64,000 nt of DNA from Actinomycetota bacterium. Lineage in GTDB: Bacteria > Actinomycetota > Thermoleophilia > RBG-16-64-13. Where the stretch lies: NCBI GenBank assembly GCA_018830645.1, contig JAHJSA010000093.1, positions 16,359-80,358 on the forward strand, read 5' to 3'. Positions 1 through 8,195 of this stretch are shown piece by piece. Below the pieces are notes generated by a model. It saw nothing but the letters and a program-made list of their open reading frames with translations, was not told the DNA's origin and did not search any database. Position 1 is the first letter of the stretch. Each line of letters opens with the position of its first letter. A program made the position numbers and the translations under genes.

Positions 1-104
1 TCGAAGAGCACGCAGCCGTCCGCCGAGCGCACGAAGTCGGGAGTGATCACCAGCGGCCGCATCTCGGCGGGCGAGCGCTCTACCACGTCTGGTCCTGAAC
101 TCAT
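1..104 (-). CDS. rph: ribonuclease PH, N-terminal fragment (window edge)
   Basis: The first 34 codons of a gene that runs off the left edge. The translation begins MSSGPDVVERSPAEMRPLVI and continues TPDFVRSADGCVLF, which matches the usual RNase PH opening (a short tail, then R-P-x-x-I-T, then a G-x-V-L-x-E element). RNase PH is a phosphorolytic 3'-5' exoribonuclease that trims tRNA precursors. The ATG lies 5 bases after the murI stop codon and its ribosome site (AAAGG) overlaps the end of murI, so the two are probably co-translated. murI next to rph is a common actinobacterial order. Only the N-terminus is visible, so identity rests on a short stretch plus context. Confidence 0.72.
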   Translation of the reverse strand, partial: MSSGPDVVERSPAEMRPLVITPDFVRSADGCVLF

Positions 105-109
105 ACAAG

Positions 110-1006
110 TTACCTTTCGTCTGTTGCCGCGAGCGAAGCGCGCTCCCGGGTCTCCCACAGGACGACTTCCCGTATGGGCAATTGGAGGAATCGAGCGCCC
201 ACTCTCCTGAACGACTCCGGATCCCCCGTGGAGTAGAAGCGATACCCCCCTTCGCGTCCCGCCCTGTTGCCAACGCCCTTCCGCTCGAGGATCTCTCCCA
301 CCTCTCGAGCTATCTCCTCCGCCGAGTTGACCAACGACACCTGCGGACCGAGAAGCCGTCGCAACATGGGAGTGATCAACGGGTAGTGGGTGCATCCGAG
401 GATCACGGTGTCCACTTCGCTCGCCTTGAGGGGGCCGACGTACTGTCTCACCGCCTCTTCCACCTCCTCGGAGAACACGTCACCCTCCTGGATCAGGGGG
501 GCAAGGCGCGGACACTCGACCGGATAGACGTTCACACCCGCGTCCAGCGACAGCAGAGCCTGCTGGTAGCTCTCCGAGCGCACCGTGGCCTCGGTAGCCA
601 TGAGGCCTACCCGTCGGGAACGAGTCTCCTGCACGGCAGCCCGGGCACCGGGCATCACCACGCCCACGATGGGTGTCTCGAACGCCGCTTGGAGCTGAGG
701 GAGCGCGGCGGCGGCGGCCGAGTTACAGGCCACGACGATCAGCTTCACCCCCCGCTCCACGAGGAACGACACATTGCGGAAGGCGAGCGATCGCACCTCT
801 TCGAGCGATCTCGACCCGTAGGGGAAGAAGCCCGTGTCACCCAGGTAGATGAAGTCCTCGGCGGGCAGGTTGACGAGGCACTCGTGAAGCACCGTGAGCC
901 CCCCGACCCCAGAGTCGAAGACCCCGATCGGTCGCGAGTCGAACGTCTCGCTGTCCACGGTGCGATCAGTGCGGCCGAGGGACGCATGTTCGGGTTCGGG
1001 CTTCAT
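110..1006 (-). CDS. murI: glutamate racemase
   Basis: 298 aa. Converts L-glutamate to D-glutamate for peptidoglycan synthesis in the cytoplasm. The family signature FDSGVGGLTV is near residue 30, and the two catalytic cysteines sit in VVACNS (about residue 100) and ILGCTHYPL (about residue 210). The reading frame stays open upstream to 1123, but the ATG at 1006 is preferred: it is about 25 residues before the signature, as in the family, and a TGATAGAAT extended -10 element ends 8 bases before it. There is no Shine-Dalgarno, so a leaderless transcript is likely. Divergent from hypF and in series with rph. Confidence 0.93.
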   Translation of the reverse strand: MKPEPEHASLGRTDRTVDSETFDSRPIGVFDSGVGGLTVLHECLVNLPAEDFIYLGDTGFFPYGSRSLEEVRSLAFRNVSFLVERGVKLIVVACNSAAAAALPQLQAAFETPIVGVVMPGARAAVQETRSRRVGLMATEATVRSESYQQALLSLDAGVNVYPVECPRLAPLIQEGDVFSEEVEEAVRQYVGPLKASEVDTVILGCTHYPLITPMLRRLLGPQVSLVNSAEEIAREVGEILERKGVGNRAGREGGYRFYSTGDPESFRRVGARFLQLPIREVVLWETRERASLAATDER

Positions 1007-1014
1007 GGGGCCGG

Positions 1015-1020
1015 ATTCTA
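1015..1020 (-). promoter_or_regulatory. -10 element of murI, probable leaderless start
   Basis: On the minus strand TAGAAT, preceded by TGA (extended -10 form), then 8 bases, then the murI ATG at 1006. A transcript starting about 7 bases after the hexamer would begin at or next to the start codon. No clear -35 hexamer is visible. Confidence 0.5.
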
Positions 1021-1092
1021 TCAGAAGGCGCCGGCCCGCCTGCCGCACGACGCCTCGCGGGAAGTGAACCTGGGAGGCGGCTCTCTCCATGG

Positions 1093-1098
1093 TACAGT
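1093..1098 (+). promoter_or_regulatory. -10 element of hypF, probable leaderless start
   Basis: TACAGT preceded by TGG (extended -10), followed by 7 bases and the hypF ATG at 1106. No ribosome site lies between, so the hyp-murB transcript may start directly at the ATG. It shares a roughly 100-base divergent region with murI. Confidence 0.5.
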
Positions 1099-1105
1099 GC
1101 GCCCC

Positions 1106-3676
1106 ATGGACACAGCCGCACACGACTGCGGGAGCGGCGCTTCGACCATCTCACGGAAGATCTCGGTGCGAGGGGCCGTGCAGGGAGTCGGGTTCCGCCC
1201 GTTCGTGCACGCGCTCGCCACCACGCTTGGCCTGTCCGGCCGGGTGTGGAACACCTCGGAAGGCGTGGAGATCGAGGTGGCAGGGCCCGCCGATCGGGTC
1301 GGAGCGTTCGAGCAGCGACTCACCGACGACGCTCCCCCGCTCGCCCTCGTCGAGTCGGTTGTGGCGACGGCCACTCCGGCGGGCTCGTGGTGCGGCTTTT
1401 CGATCGCTCCGAGCACAGGCCAAGCCGGCTCGGCTACCCTGGTGACCGCCGACGCGGCCACATGCGCCGACTGTCTCGACGAGCTCTTCGACCCTGATGA
1501 CCGTCGCTTCCGGTACCCGTTCATCAATTGCACCTCGTGCGGACCACGTTTCACCATCACCAAGTCGGTGCCCTACGACCGCCCTGCCACGACCATGGCC
1601 GGCTTCACCATGTGCGCCCTCTGCTCCGCCGAATACGAGGATCCCACCAACCGCCGGTTCCACGCCCAGCCCAACGCGTGCCCCACCTGCGGGCCGACGC
1701 TCGCGTACTACCATCGCCCCGACCGCCTCCCCGACCACCTCGCCGTGGCCCAGGGACCGAGCGCGACACGGGCCGTCGCCCAGGCGCCCCGTTGGCGCGC
1801 CGAGGACGCGCTCACTCGGGCGGTGGCGGAATTGGAGCGCGGCGGCATCGTGGCGGTGAAGGGTCTCGGCGGCTACCACCTCGCCTGCGACGCCACCAGG
1901 GAAGGGAGCGTGGCCACACTGCGCGCGCGCAAGCACCGCGACGAGAAGCCCTTCGCCGTGATGGTGGACTCCCTCGAGGCGGCGGAACAGCTGTGCGTGG
2001 TCTCACCGGAAGAGGCGGCGCTCCTCACGTCTACGAGGCGTCCTGTGGTACTGCTCGAACAGCGTGACGTCCCACCCGCTCCGCCGGACGTCCCACCCGC
2101 TCCGCCGGACGTCCCACCCGCTCCGCCGGACGTGCGAGATACCCGCCCGACCGTCCGGCTCGCCCCCTCGGTGGCTCCGGGTGTGACCACGTACGGCCTG
2201 TTCCTCCCCTACACCCCGCTCCATCACCTGCTGGCGCAAGAGGTGGGCGTCCCCCTCGTCATGACTTCCGGCAATCTCAGCGACGAACCCATCGCCTACG
2301 ACGACGAAGACGCGCACCGGCGGCTCGGCCCCTTGGCCGACGGGTTCCTCAGCCACGACCGGCCGATCCACATACGCACCGACGACTCGGTGGCGCGCGT
2401 GTTCCGCGGGGAGCCCTACCTGTTGCGGCGGGCGCGAGGGTGGGCGCCGTTGCCGGTGAGGTTCAACGGCTCCGATACGTCGATACTCGCGGTGGGCGGC
2501 CACCTCAAGAACACCTTCGCGATCACCCGTGGGTCGCGCGCCTTCGTCAGCCACCACATCGGCGACCTGGAGAACCTGCAGACACTGCGGTCACTCGAGG
2601 AGGCGGTCGCGCATTTCCAGGGCCTCTTCGGCCTCGAGCCCGCGCTGGTGGCCCACGACCTTCACCCGGACTACCTGTCGAGCCGCTTCGCCCGTGACTT
2701 CGCGGCTGAGCACGGACTCCCACTCCTGGCCATACGGCACCACGAAGCCCACATCGCCTCGGTGCTGGCCGATGCCGGGCACGAAGGGCCCGTGGTCGGC
2801 CTCGCGCTCGACGGGGCCGGCTACGGTGCCGATGGCACGATCTGGGGTGGAGAGGTGTTCGTGGGCGCAGCTGGATCTCTCAAGCGCGTGGGCCATCTCG
2901 ACCACCTGCCTCTGCCGGGAGGAGACGCCGCCGTGCGCGAGCCCTGGCGACTCGCGATCGTGCTCTTGGACGCATGCGGCCGGGAGCCGGACGCGTCGCT
3001 CCCCGGAGGCGGCGACCTCCTCGAGCGGCCGTGGGAGCTGGTGCTCCAGGCGGCACGAGCCGGGCTGAACACGCCGTTGACGTCGTCGGCGGGACGCCTC
3101 TTCGACGCGATCTCGGCGCTCCTCGGCATCCGTCACGAGGTGAGCTACGAGGGGCAGGCGGCCATCATGCTGGAGACCGCGGCCCGACGGTGGTTCTCGC
3201 GCAACGGCCTCCCCGAGCCTGATCGGCGGCCCCGCTGGCTCCACGACGACGGGGCAGGCTGGATCACGGCGGCCGCAGCGCACGCAGCGCCCGACTCGCC
3301 CGACTGGGATAGCGATGCTCCGATGACCCTCCTTCCGCTCCAACCGTATGCGCGAGCCCTCCTCGCAGACGTGGCCGGGGGCAGGTCGCGAGAGGAGACC
3401 GCCGCGGCGTTCCATCACGCCCTCGCCTGGGTCTTCGCCCTCGTGGCCGAGCGAACCGCGGCGGACCACTCACTCGACACCGTGGCCCTCAGCGGCGGAG
3501 TGTTCCAGAACATCCTCTTCGCCGACCTCCTGGCGACGCGTCTGGAGCACACGGGCCTTCGGGTTCTTCGACACCGCAATGTCCCAACGAACGACGGGGG
3601 CATCTGTCTCGGACAAGCCGAGACCGCGGCGGCGGCCCTTCGCTCTGGGAGTCTCGGACCTGGAGTAGCGCCGTGA
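1106..3676 (+). CDS. hypF: carbamoyltransferase HypF, hydrogenase maturation
   Basis: 856 aa, longer than the usual 750-780. HypF makes the thiocarbamate precursor of the cyanide ligands of the NiFe active site and passes it to HypE. Domains in order: acylphosphatase-like (about 15-105, VRGAVQGVGFRPFV), two zinc fingers (CADC with CTSC, CALC with CPTC; about 120-200), a YrdC-like domain (about 225-440), and a Kae1/carbamoyltransferase-like domain (about 450-856) with HHEAHIASVLAD and LSGGVFQN. The frame is open back to 182, but that part is only antisense to murI; ATG 1106 sits right before the acylphosphatase fold. Residues about 321-341 are a proline-rich insert encoded by a 21-base tandem repeat. 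The stop overlaps the murB start. Confidence 0.95.
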   Translation: MDTAAHDCGSGASTISRKISVRGAVQGVGFRPFVHALATTLGLSGRVWNTSEGVEIEVAGPADRVGAFEQRLTDDAPPLALVESVVATATPAGSWCGFSIAPSTGQAGSATLVTADAATCADCLDELFDPDDRRFRYPFINCTSCGPRFTITKSVPYDRPATTMAGFTMCALCSAEYEDPTNRRFHAQPNACPTCGPTLAYYHRPDRLPDHLAVAQGPSATRAVAQAPRWRAEDALTRAVAELERGGIVAVKGLGGYHLACDATREGSVATLRARKHRDEKPFAVMVDSLEAAEQLCVVSPEEAALLTSTRRPVVLLEQRDVPPAPPDVPPAPPDVPPAPPDVRDTRPTVRLAPSVAPGVTTYGLFLPYTPLHHLLAQEVGVPLVMTSGNLSDEPIAYDDEDAHRRLGPLADGFLSHDRPIHIRTDDSVARVFRGEPYLLRRARGWAPLPVRFNGSDTSILAVGGHLKNTFAITRGSRAFVSHHIGDLENLQTLRSLEEAVAHFQGLFGLEPALVAHDLHPDYLSSRFARDFAAEHGLPLLAIRHHEAHIASVLADAGHEGPVVGLALDGAGYGADGTIWGGEVFVGAAGSLKRVGHLDHLPLPGGDAAVREPWRLAIVLLDACGREPDASLPGGGDLLERPWELVLQAARAGLNTPLTSSAGRLFDAISALLGIRHEVSYEGQAAIMLETAARRWFSRNGLPEPDRRPRWLHDDGAGWITAAAAHAAPDSPDWDSDAPMTLLPLQPYARALLADVAGGRSREETAAAFHHALAWVFALVAERTAADHSLDTVALSGGVFQNILFADLLATRLEHTGLRVLRHRNVPTNDGGICLGQAETAAAALRSGSLGPGVAP
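2066..2128 (+). repeat. 21-bp tandem repeat, 3 copies, inside hypF
   Basis: Three perfect head-to-tail copies of a 21-base unit beginning gacgtcccacccgctccgcc, then a partial fourth. It keeps the frame and encodes D-V-P-P-A-P-P three times, in the linker between two YrdC-domain segments. It looks like slippage expansion. Confidence 0.95.
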
Positions 3677-4761
3677 GCCTACGGATCGCCGACGAGACGC
3701 CCCTCGCCCCCCTCACGACCCTCGGCATCGGAGGCCCCGCCCGCCACTTCGTGACGGCCGACGATGAGCCGACGCTGGTTGCCGCGCTCGAGTGGGCGCG
3801 CGACCGGGGGCTGCCCGTCTATCTCCTCGGGGGAGGGTCGAACGTGGTCGTGGGTGACGACGGCGTCGACGGCCTCGTAGTCCACATGGCGCCGCGCGGG
3901 ATCAGGTTCCGTCGCGAAGGGGACTTCACCTGCCTGACGGCCGGCGCGGGCGAGACCTGGGACCCCCTCGTGACTGAGGCGGTGCGCCGCGGCGAAGCCG
4001 GCGTCGAGTGCCTGGCGGGCATCCCGGGTTCCGTCGGCGCGACTCCGGTGCAGAACGTCGGCGCATACGGCCAGGAGGCGGCCGACACGGTTCTCACGGT
4101 GCGCGTGCTCGATACCGCCACCCTGCGGACCACCGACCTCCCTTCGGCCGCCTGCGGGTTCGGGTATCGCGACTCCGTCTTGCGGCGGGAACCAGGCAGG
4201 ATGGTGGTCCTGGCCGTGACCTTCGCGCTCACTCCCGGTGGAGGCCCGAAGGTGGAGTACGACGAGTTGCGCGGTGAACTCGGCTGGTCGGAGGTCGACG
4301 CGCCCGCGGTCCCGCCCTCGTTGGACGAAGTGCGAGAGGCTGTGCTCCGGCTGCGTCGGAGAAAGTCGATGCTGCTCGACCCGGCCGACGAGAACCACAG
4401 GAGCGCCGGCTCCTTCTTCACGAACCCGGTGGTCGCCACAGCCGCCGCGGCGCGCCTGAAGGAGCGTCTGCGTGCCGAAGGCGTACCCGGCGCCGAGAGT
4501 ATGCCCGCCCACGCCGCCGGTTCCGGCCTCGTCAAGCTCTCCGCGGCCTGGTTGATCGAACGGGCCGGAATCGCCCGAGGCTATCGGCAAGGTCGCGTCG
4601 GAGTCTCAACCAGGCACGTCCTGGCCCTGGTGAACCTGGGGGGAGCTACGGCGGCCGAACTGATGACACTTGCGGCCTACGTCCGAGGCTCCGTGCACGA
4701 CCGCTTCGGGATCTCGCTCGATATGGAGCCGGTGTGCTGGGGTTGCCCCAAGGTCTGGTGA
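3673..4761 (+). CDS. murB: UDP-N-acetylenolpyruvoylglucosamine reductase
   Basis: 362 aa. FAD- and NADPH-dependent reductase making UDP-MurNAc for peptidoglycan. FAD-binding motif LLGGGSNVVV is at about residue 53-62, the substrate loop GIPGSVGATPVQNVGAYG at about 116-133, and the catalytic serine motif SAGSFFTNP at about 239-247. A C-terminal R-x-G-V-S-T-R-H motif completes a type I-like MurB. The GTG start overlaps the hypF TGA (GTGA), so translation is coupled to hypF. This is an odd place for a cell-wall gene: it separates hypF from hypD where hypC would often be. Confidence 0.95.
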   Translation: MSLRIADETPLAPLTTLGIGGPARHFVTADDEPTLVAALEWARDRGLPVYLLGGGSNVVVGDDGVDGLVVHMAPRGIRFRREGDFTCLTAGAGETWDPLVTEAVRRGEAGVECLAGIPGSVGATPVQNVGAYGQEAADTVLTVRVLDTATLRTTDLPSAACGFGYRDSVLRREPGRMVVLAVTFALTPGGGPKVEYDELRGELGWSEVDAPAVPPSLDEVREAVLRLRRRKSMLLDPADENHRSAGSFFTNPVVATAAAARLKERLRAEGVPGAESMPAHAAGSGLVKLSAAWLIERAGIARGYRQGRVGVSTRHVLALVNLGGATAAELMTLAAYVRGSVHDRFGISLDMEPVCWGCPKVW

Positions 4762-4777
4762 CGCCGCCCGCTACGCG

Positions 4778-4783
4778 TATAAT
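4778..4783 (+). promoter_or_regulatory. consensus -10 TATAAT in front of hypD
   Basis: Perfect TATAAT, 7 bases before the hypD ATG at 4791, in the 29-base gap after murB. A weak -35 (tggtga, 4756-4761) is 16 bases upstream. It suggests hypD has its own leaderless promoter in addition to read-through from hypF-murB. Confidence 0.5.
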
Positions 4784-4790
4784 CGGCTCC

Positions 4791-5936
4791 ATGCGATTCG
4801 TGGACGAATTCAGAGACGCCGCCGCCGCTGAGGCGGTCCTGGCCCAACTGCACGCAGTCCGTCTGCCCGAGCCGGCCACCTTCATGGAAGTCTGTGGGAG
4901 CCACACCATGGCGGTGTCCCGGTTCGGAATACGCTCGTTGCTCCCCGAGCAGCTGCGGTTGGTCTCTGGGCCAGGCTGCCCTGTGTGCGTGACGCCGCTC
5001 CGCAACATCGACCACGCCATCGCCCTCTCCCGCCTCCCCCACGTCATCATCGCCACGTTCGGCGACCTGATACGGGTGCCCGGGTCGCAGACGAGCCTAG
5101 AGCAAGCCCGGGCCGCGGGCAGTGACGTGCGGGTGGTCTACTCCACGCTGGACGCCCTCGAACTCGCTCGGAGCCGACCCGAGCATCAGGTGGTATTCCT
5201 GGGCATCGGCTTCGAGACCACGGCACCCACAGTGGCTGCGGCGCTCCTGCAGGCGCACGAGGAGCACCTTCAGAACTTCTCGGTGCTCTCCGACCACAAG
5301 GTCATGCCGCCGCCCATGCGTGCTCTGATGGAGGCCCCCGACGTGCACGTGAGGGGCTTCATCTGCCCCGGACACGTGAGCACTGTGATCGGGTCTGGGG
5401 CTTACCGCTTCCTCGCTGAGGAGTACGGCGCCTCCTCCGTGGTCGCCGGGTTCGAGCCTCTCGATATCCTGCACGCCCTCCTCCTCCTCGCCCGCCAGGC
5501 GGCGGAAGGTCGGGCCGCGGTGGAGAACGCCTACGGGCGCGCCGTCACGGAAGAGGGCAACCCTGCAGCCAGAGCCCTACTCGCACGCATGTTCGAGCCG
5601 TGTGATGCCGCCTGGCGCGGCTTCGGAGTGATCCCTGGGAGCGGGCTCGCCATCCGGGGGGAGTTCGCCCACCTGGACGCGGCCAAGCGGTTCGACGTGC
5701 AGGTGCCCGACGCCGAGGACGACCCGGCCTGCCGTTGCCCCGACGTTCTCCGCGGCATCGTGGTGCCCACCGAGTGCGCGCTCTTCGCCCGGCGCTGCAC
5801 ACCGGAGGCTCCCAAGGGAGCCTGTATGGTGTCTTCGGAGGGCACCTGCGCCGCCTACTACCGGTACGAGCGAAGACGTCTGCCGATCGCAGGCGCCGCG
5901 GGTCCGGCCGACGAAGGGATCACCAGTGAGCGCTGA
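4791..5936 (+). CDS. hypD: hydrogenase maturation factor HypD
   Basis: 381 aa. HypD is the Fe4S4 scaffold on which, together with HypC, the Fe(CN)2CO unit is assembled. Conserved motifs are present: MEVCGSHTMAVSRFG (about residue 26-40), GPGCPVCVTP (about 61-70), CPGHVSTVIGS (about 192-202), and a C-terminal cysteine cluster CRC...TEC...RRC that binds the iron-sulfur cluster. ATG 4791 is chosen over an upstream in-frame ATG inside murB because it matches the family N-terminus (MRFVDEFRD) and follows the TATAAT. It overlaps hypE by 11 bases. Confidence 0.95.
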   Translation: MRFVDEFRDAAAAEAVLAQLHAVRLPEPATFMEVCGSHTMAVSRFGIRSLLPEQLRLVSGPGCPVCVTPLRNIDHAIALSRLPHVIIATFGDLIRVPGSQTSLEQARAAGSDVRVVYSTLDALELARSRPEHQVVFLGIGFETTAPTVAAALLQAHEEHLQNFSVLSDHKVMPPPMRALMEAPDVHVRGFICPGHVSTVIGSGAYRFLAEEYGASSVVAGFEPLDILHALLLLARQAAEGRAAVENAYGRAVTEEGNPAARALLARMFEPCDAAWRGFGVIPGSGLAIRGEFAHLDAAKRFDVQVPDAEDDPACRCPDVLRGIVVPTECALFARRCTPEAPKGACMVSSEGTCAAYYRYERRRLPIAGAAGPADEGITSER

Positions 5937-6939
5937 AGAGCGGGTGCTCCTCGCTCACGGCGGCGGCGGTTCGCTCTCTGCACGCCTCGTGCGGGACGTG
6001 TTCCTTCCCGCGTTCGACAACCCCGAACTCAGGAGACTCGGCGACTCGGCCCTCATCGACCTGGGCACAGGCCGCTTCGCCTTCACCACCGACGCGTACG
6101 TGGTTTCGCCGCGGTTCTTCCCCGGTGGCGACATTGGCACCCTGGCTGTGGCCGGCACGGTGAACGACCTCGCCGTGGTAGGAGCCGTGCCTCGCTATCT
6201 CTCCTGTTCCTTCGTGCTCGAAGAAGGCCTGCCCTTAGACGACCTGCGCCGCATCGCGGCCTCCATGGCCGCCACCGCGGCCGAGGCAGGAGTCGTGCTC
6301 GTCACCGGCGACACCAAGGTGGTGGAACGCGGCGGAGCCGACGGCCTTTTCATCACGACCGCCGGCCTCGGCGCGATGCGCGAGGAGCTCCCGGCCGGTT
6401 GGGGTGAACCTCGGGCGGGAGACATAGTCCTGGTGAACGGCACCCTCGGCGACCACGGCATGGCTGTCATGTCGGCGCGCGAGGGCCTGCGCTTCGACAG
6501 CCCCATCCAGAGCGACTGCGCCCCCCTCAACGGATTGATAACCGCGCTCTTCGACGCCGGCGTCAAGCTCCGCTTCCTGCGCGACGCCACCCGCGGTGGC
6601 CTCGCGGCCGTCACCAACGAGCTGGCCGCCGGCCGTGACTGGGGTGTCGCGTTGTCCACCAAGGCGCTCCCGGTCTCCCCAGCGGTGCGCTCGCTATGCG
6701 AGATCCTCGGCATCGACCCGCTCTTCGTGGCCAACGAGGGCAAGGTGGTCGTCGTGGTGGCGCCGGAGGACGAGGCACGGGCGCTCGATGTGATGCGCGG
6801 CCACCCCTACGGGGCCCGGGCGGCCGCCATCGGCGCTGTCGAAGCGGGACTCGGTGGCCTCGTGACCCTGGACACCGAGCTGGGAGGGCGGCGGATACTC
6901 GACATGCCGCTCGGCGAGCAGCTTCCCCGGATCTGCTGA
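5926..6939 (+). CDS. hypE: carbamoyl-dehydrating protein HypE
   Basis: 337 aa. HypE receives the carbamoyl group from HypF on its C-terminal cysteine and dehydrates it with ATP to thiocyanate. The N-terminal AIRS-type fold shows GGGGSLSARLV and TTDAYVVSPRFFPGGDIG; the C-terminus ends PRIC, the conserved tail whose cysteine carries the cyano group. The GTG start is supported by a ribosome site AAGGGA about 8 bases upstream and by the 11-base overlap with hypD. hypA follows after 4 bases. Confidence 0.96.
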   Translation: MSAEERVLLAHGGGGSLSARLVRDVFLPAFDNPELRRLGDSALIDLGTGRFAFTTDAYVVSPRFFPGGDIGTLAVAGTVNDLAVVGAVPRYLSCSFVLEEGLPLDDLRRIAASMAATAAEAGVVLVTGDTKVVERGGADGLFITTAGLGAMREELPAGWGEPRAGDIVLVNGTLGDHGMAVMSAREGLRFDSPIQSDCAPLNGLITALFDAGVKLRFLRDATRGGLAAVTNELAAGRDWGVALSTKALPVSPAVRSLCEILGIDPLFVANEGKVVVVVAPEDEARALDVMRGHPYGARAAAIGAVEAGLGGLVTLDTELGGRRILDMPLGEQLPRIC

Positions 6940-6943
6940 AGCC

Positions 6944-7297
6944 GTGCACGAGATGACACTGGCCGCCGGGGTGGTCACCGAGGTCGAGCGCTGTCTGGGA
7001 GACTTCAAGCCCGGGGCATCCGTGGTCTCTGTGACCCTGCAGGTAGGAAAGTTGAGAGCCGTCGTGCCCGACGCCCTCACCTTCTGTTTCGAGGTGGTGA
7101 GCCAGGGGACGCCTGTGGAGGGCGCGCGCCTGATCATAGAGCAGATACCCGTGCGTGTTCGATGCGCCCCGTGCGCGAGCGAATGGACGGTGACCGAGGT
7201 GGAGTTCATGTGCCCTGTATGCGAGGGCCCGGTGGAGGTACTCCAGGGCAAGGAGCTCCTCCTCAGAGCCATAGAGATCGACGACGGGACGGAGTGA
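6944..7297 (+). CDS. hypA: nickel insertion protein HypA
   Basis: 117 aa. Small zinc and nickel protein that delivers Ni to the hydrogenase large subunit with HypB. It begins MHEM, where the N-terminal Met-His-Glu binds nickel, and carries two zinc CxxC pairs (CAPC about residue 73-76 and CPVC about 90-93). GTG start, 4 bases after hypE. The length is normal for the family. HypB follows 7 bases later. Confidence 0.93.
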   Translation: MHEMTLAAGVVTEVERCLGDFKPGASVVSVTLQVGKLRAVVPDALTFCFEVVSQGTPVEGARLIIEQIPVRVRCAPCASEWTVTEVEFMCPVCEGPVEVLQGKELLLRAIEIDDGTE

Positions 7298-7304
7298 GCC
7301 ACCG

Positions 7305-8117
7305 ATGGACTACTCGCACAGACGGCACACCAGAGACACCGGACGTTTCCCGTGCGCCGCAGGCCGGTCCACCGGAATGAGGTATCACAAGGGTGGTCAC
7401 GGAGCCGGGGGCACTTCGGGAGGAGAGCGCGGCCCGCACGAGGTAGAACTACACCAGAACCTGCTCGCCGCCAACGATCGGCACGCACAGGTCATCCGCG
7501 GACTCCTGCGTGCTCACGGCGTCTTCTCGGCGAACCTGATGAGTTCGCCAGGTGCTGGGAAGACGGCATTGCTCGAGGCCACCCTCAAGCGCGGATTGGA
7601 CGGCTTTGTGATGGGGGTGATCGAAGGCGACATCGAGACCACGGCGGACGCGGACCGCATCGCCCCCTTCGGCATCCAGGTGGTTCAGGTGAACACCGGC
7701 CCCTTCGGCGGCGATTGTCACCTCGCGGCGCCGCTGGTGGCGGGAGCCATCCACCAGCTCGACCTTCATTCTCTCGACGTGCTCGTCGTAGAGAACGTGG
7801 GCAACCTGGTGTGCCCGGCCGAGTTCGACATCGGCGAGGACGCCAAGGTGGTGCTCCTGTCGGTGACCGAGGGGGAAGACAAGCCCCTCAAGTACCCTCT
7901 CATGTTCCACGAGGCGTCCCTGGCCCTGGTGACCAAGACCGACCTCCTACCCCACCTCGACGTCGATCTCGGCACGATACTCGCCAACATCAGGCGGGTG
8001 AACCCGTCGGCCCGGATCATCCCGCTATCCGCCCGCACTGGGGACGGCCTCGACGAATGGATCACCTGGCTCGTAGACGGCGCCAAGAAGGCCCGCACCG
8101 CGCAGACCGACGACTGA
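7305..8117 (+). CDS. hypB: hydrogenase nickel incorporation GTPase HypB
   Basis: 270 aa. GTPase that drives nickel transfer from HypA. The first 60 residues are histidine- and glycine-rich (HRRHT, YHKGGHG), as in nickel-storing HypB forms. P-loop SSPGAGKT is near residue 82-89; the switch segment EGDIETTADADRI and the metal-site GDCHLAAPLV follow. The G4 motif reads TKTD rather than the usual NKxD. ATG 7305 has a GGAG site about 12 bases upstream; a second ATG at 7380 is less likely because the His-rich tail would shrink. Last gene of the hyp operon; no hydrogenase structural gene is in view. Confidence 0.94.
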   Translation: MDYSHRRHTRDTGRFPCAAGRSTGMRYHKGGHGAGGTSGGERGPHEVELHQNLLAANDRHAQVIRGLLRAHGVFSANLMSSPGAGKTALLEATLKRGLDGFVMGVIEGDIETTADADRIAPFGIQVVQVNTGPFGGDCHLAAPLVAGAIHQLDLHSLDVLVVENVGNLVCPAEFDIGEDAKVVLLSVTEGEDKPLKYPLMFHEASLALVTKTDLLPHLDVDLGTILANIRRVNPSARIIPLSARTGDGLDEWITWLVDGAKKARTAQTDD

Positions 8118-8195
8118 TCCCCTCGGGGGCGTTGCGCCGTCCTTCGCCGGGTCCGGCTCGAGAGCTATCCGAAGGCAAATCCGGATCGCGCCCTG

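Noticed and set aside
182..1105. N-terminal extension of the hypF frame
   Set aside because: Entirely antisense to murI; the HypF fold begins right after the ATG at 1106.
2066..2128. Possible CRISPR array
   Set aside because: Units are contiguous and in frame with no spacers. None of the four short arrays in the window has spacers.
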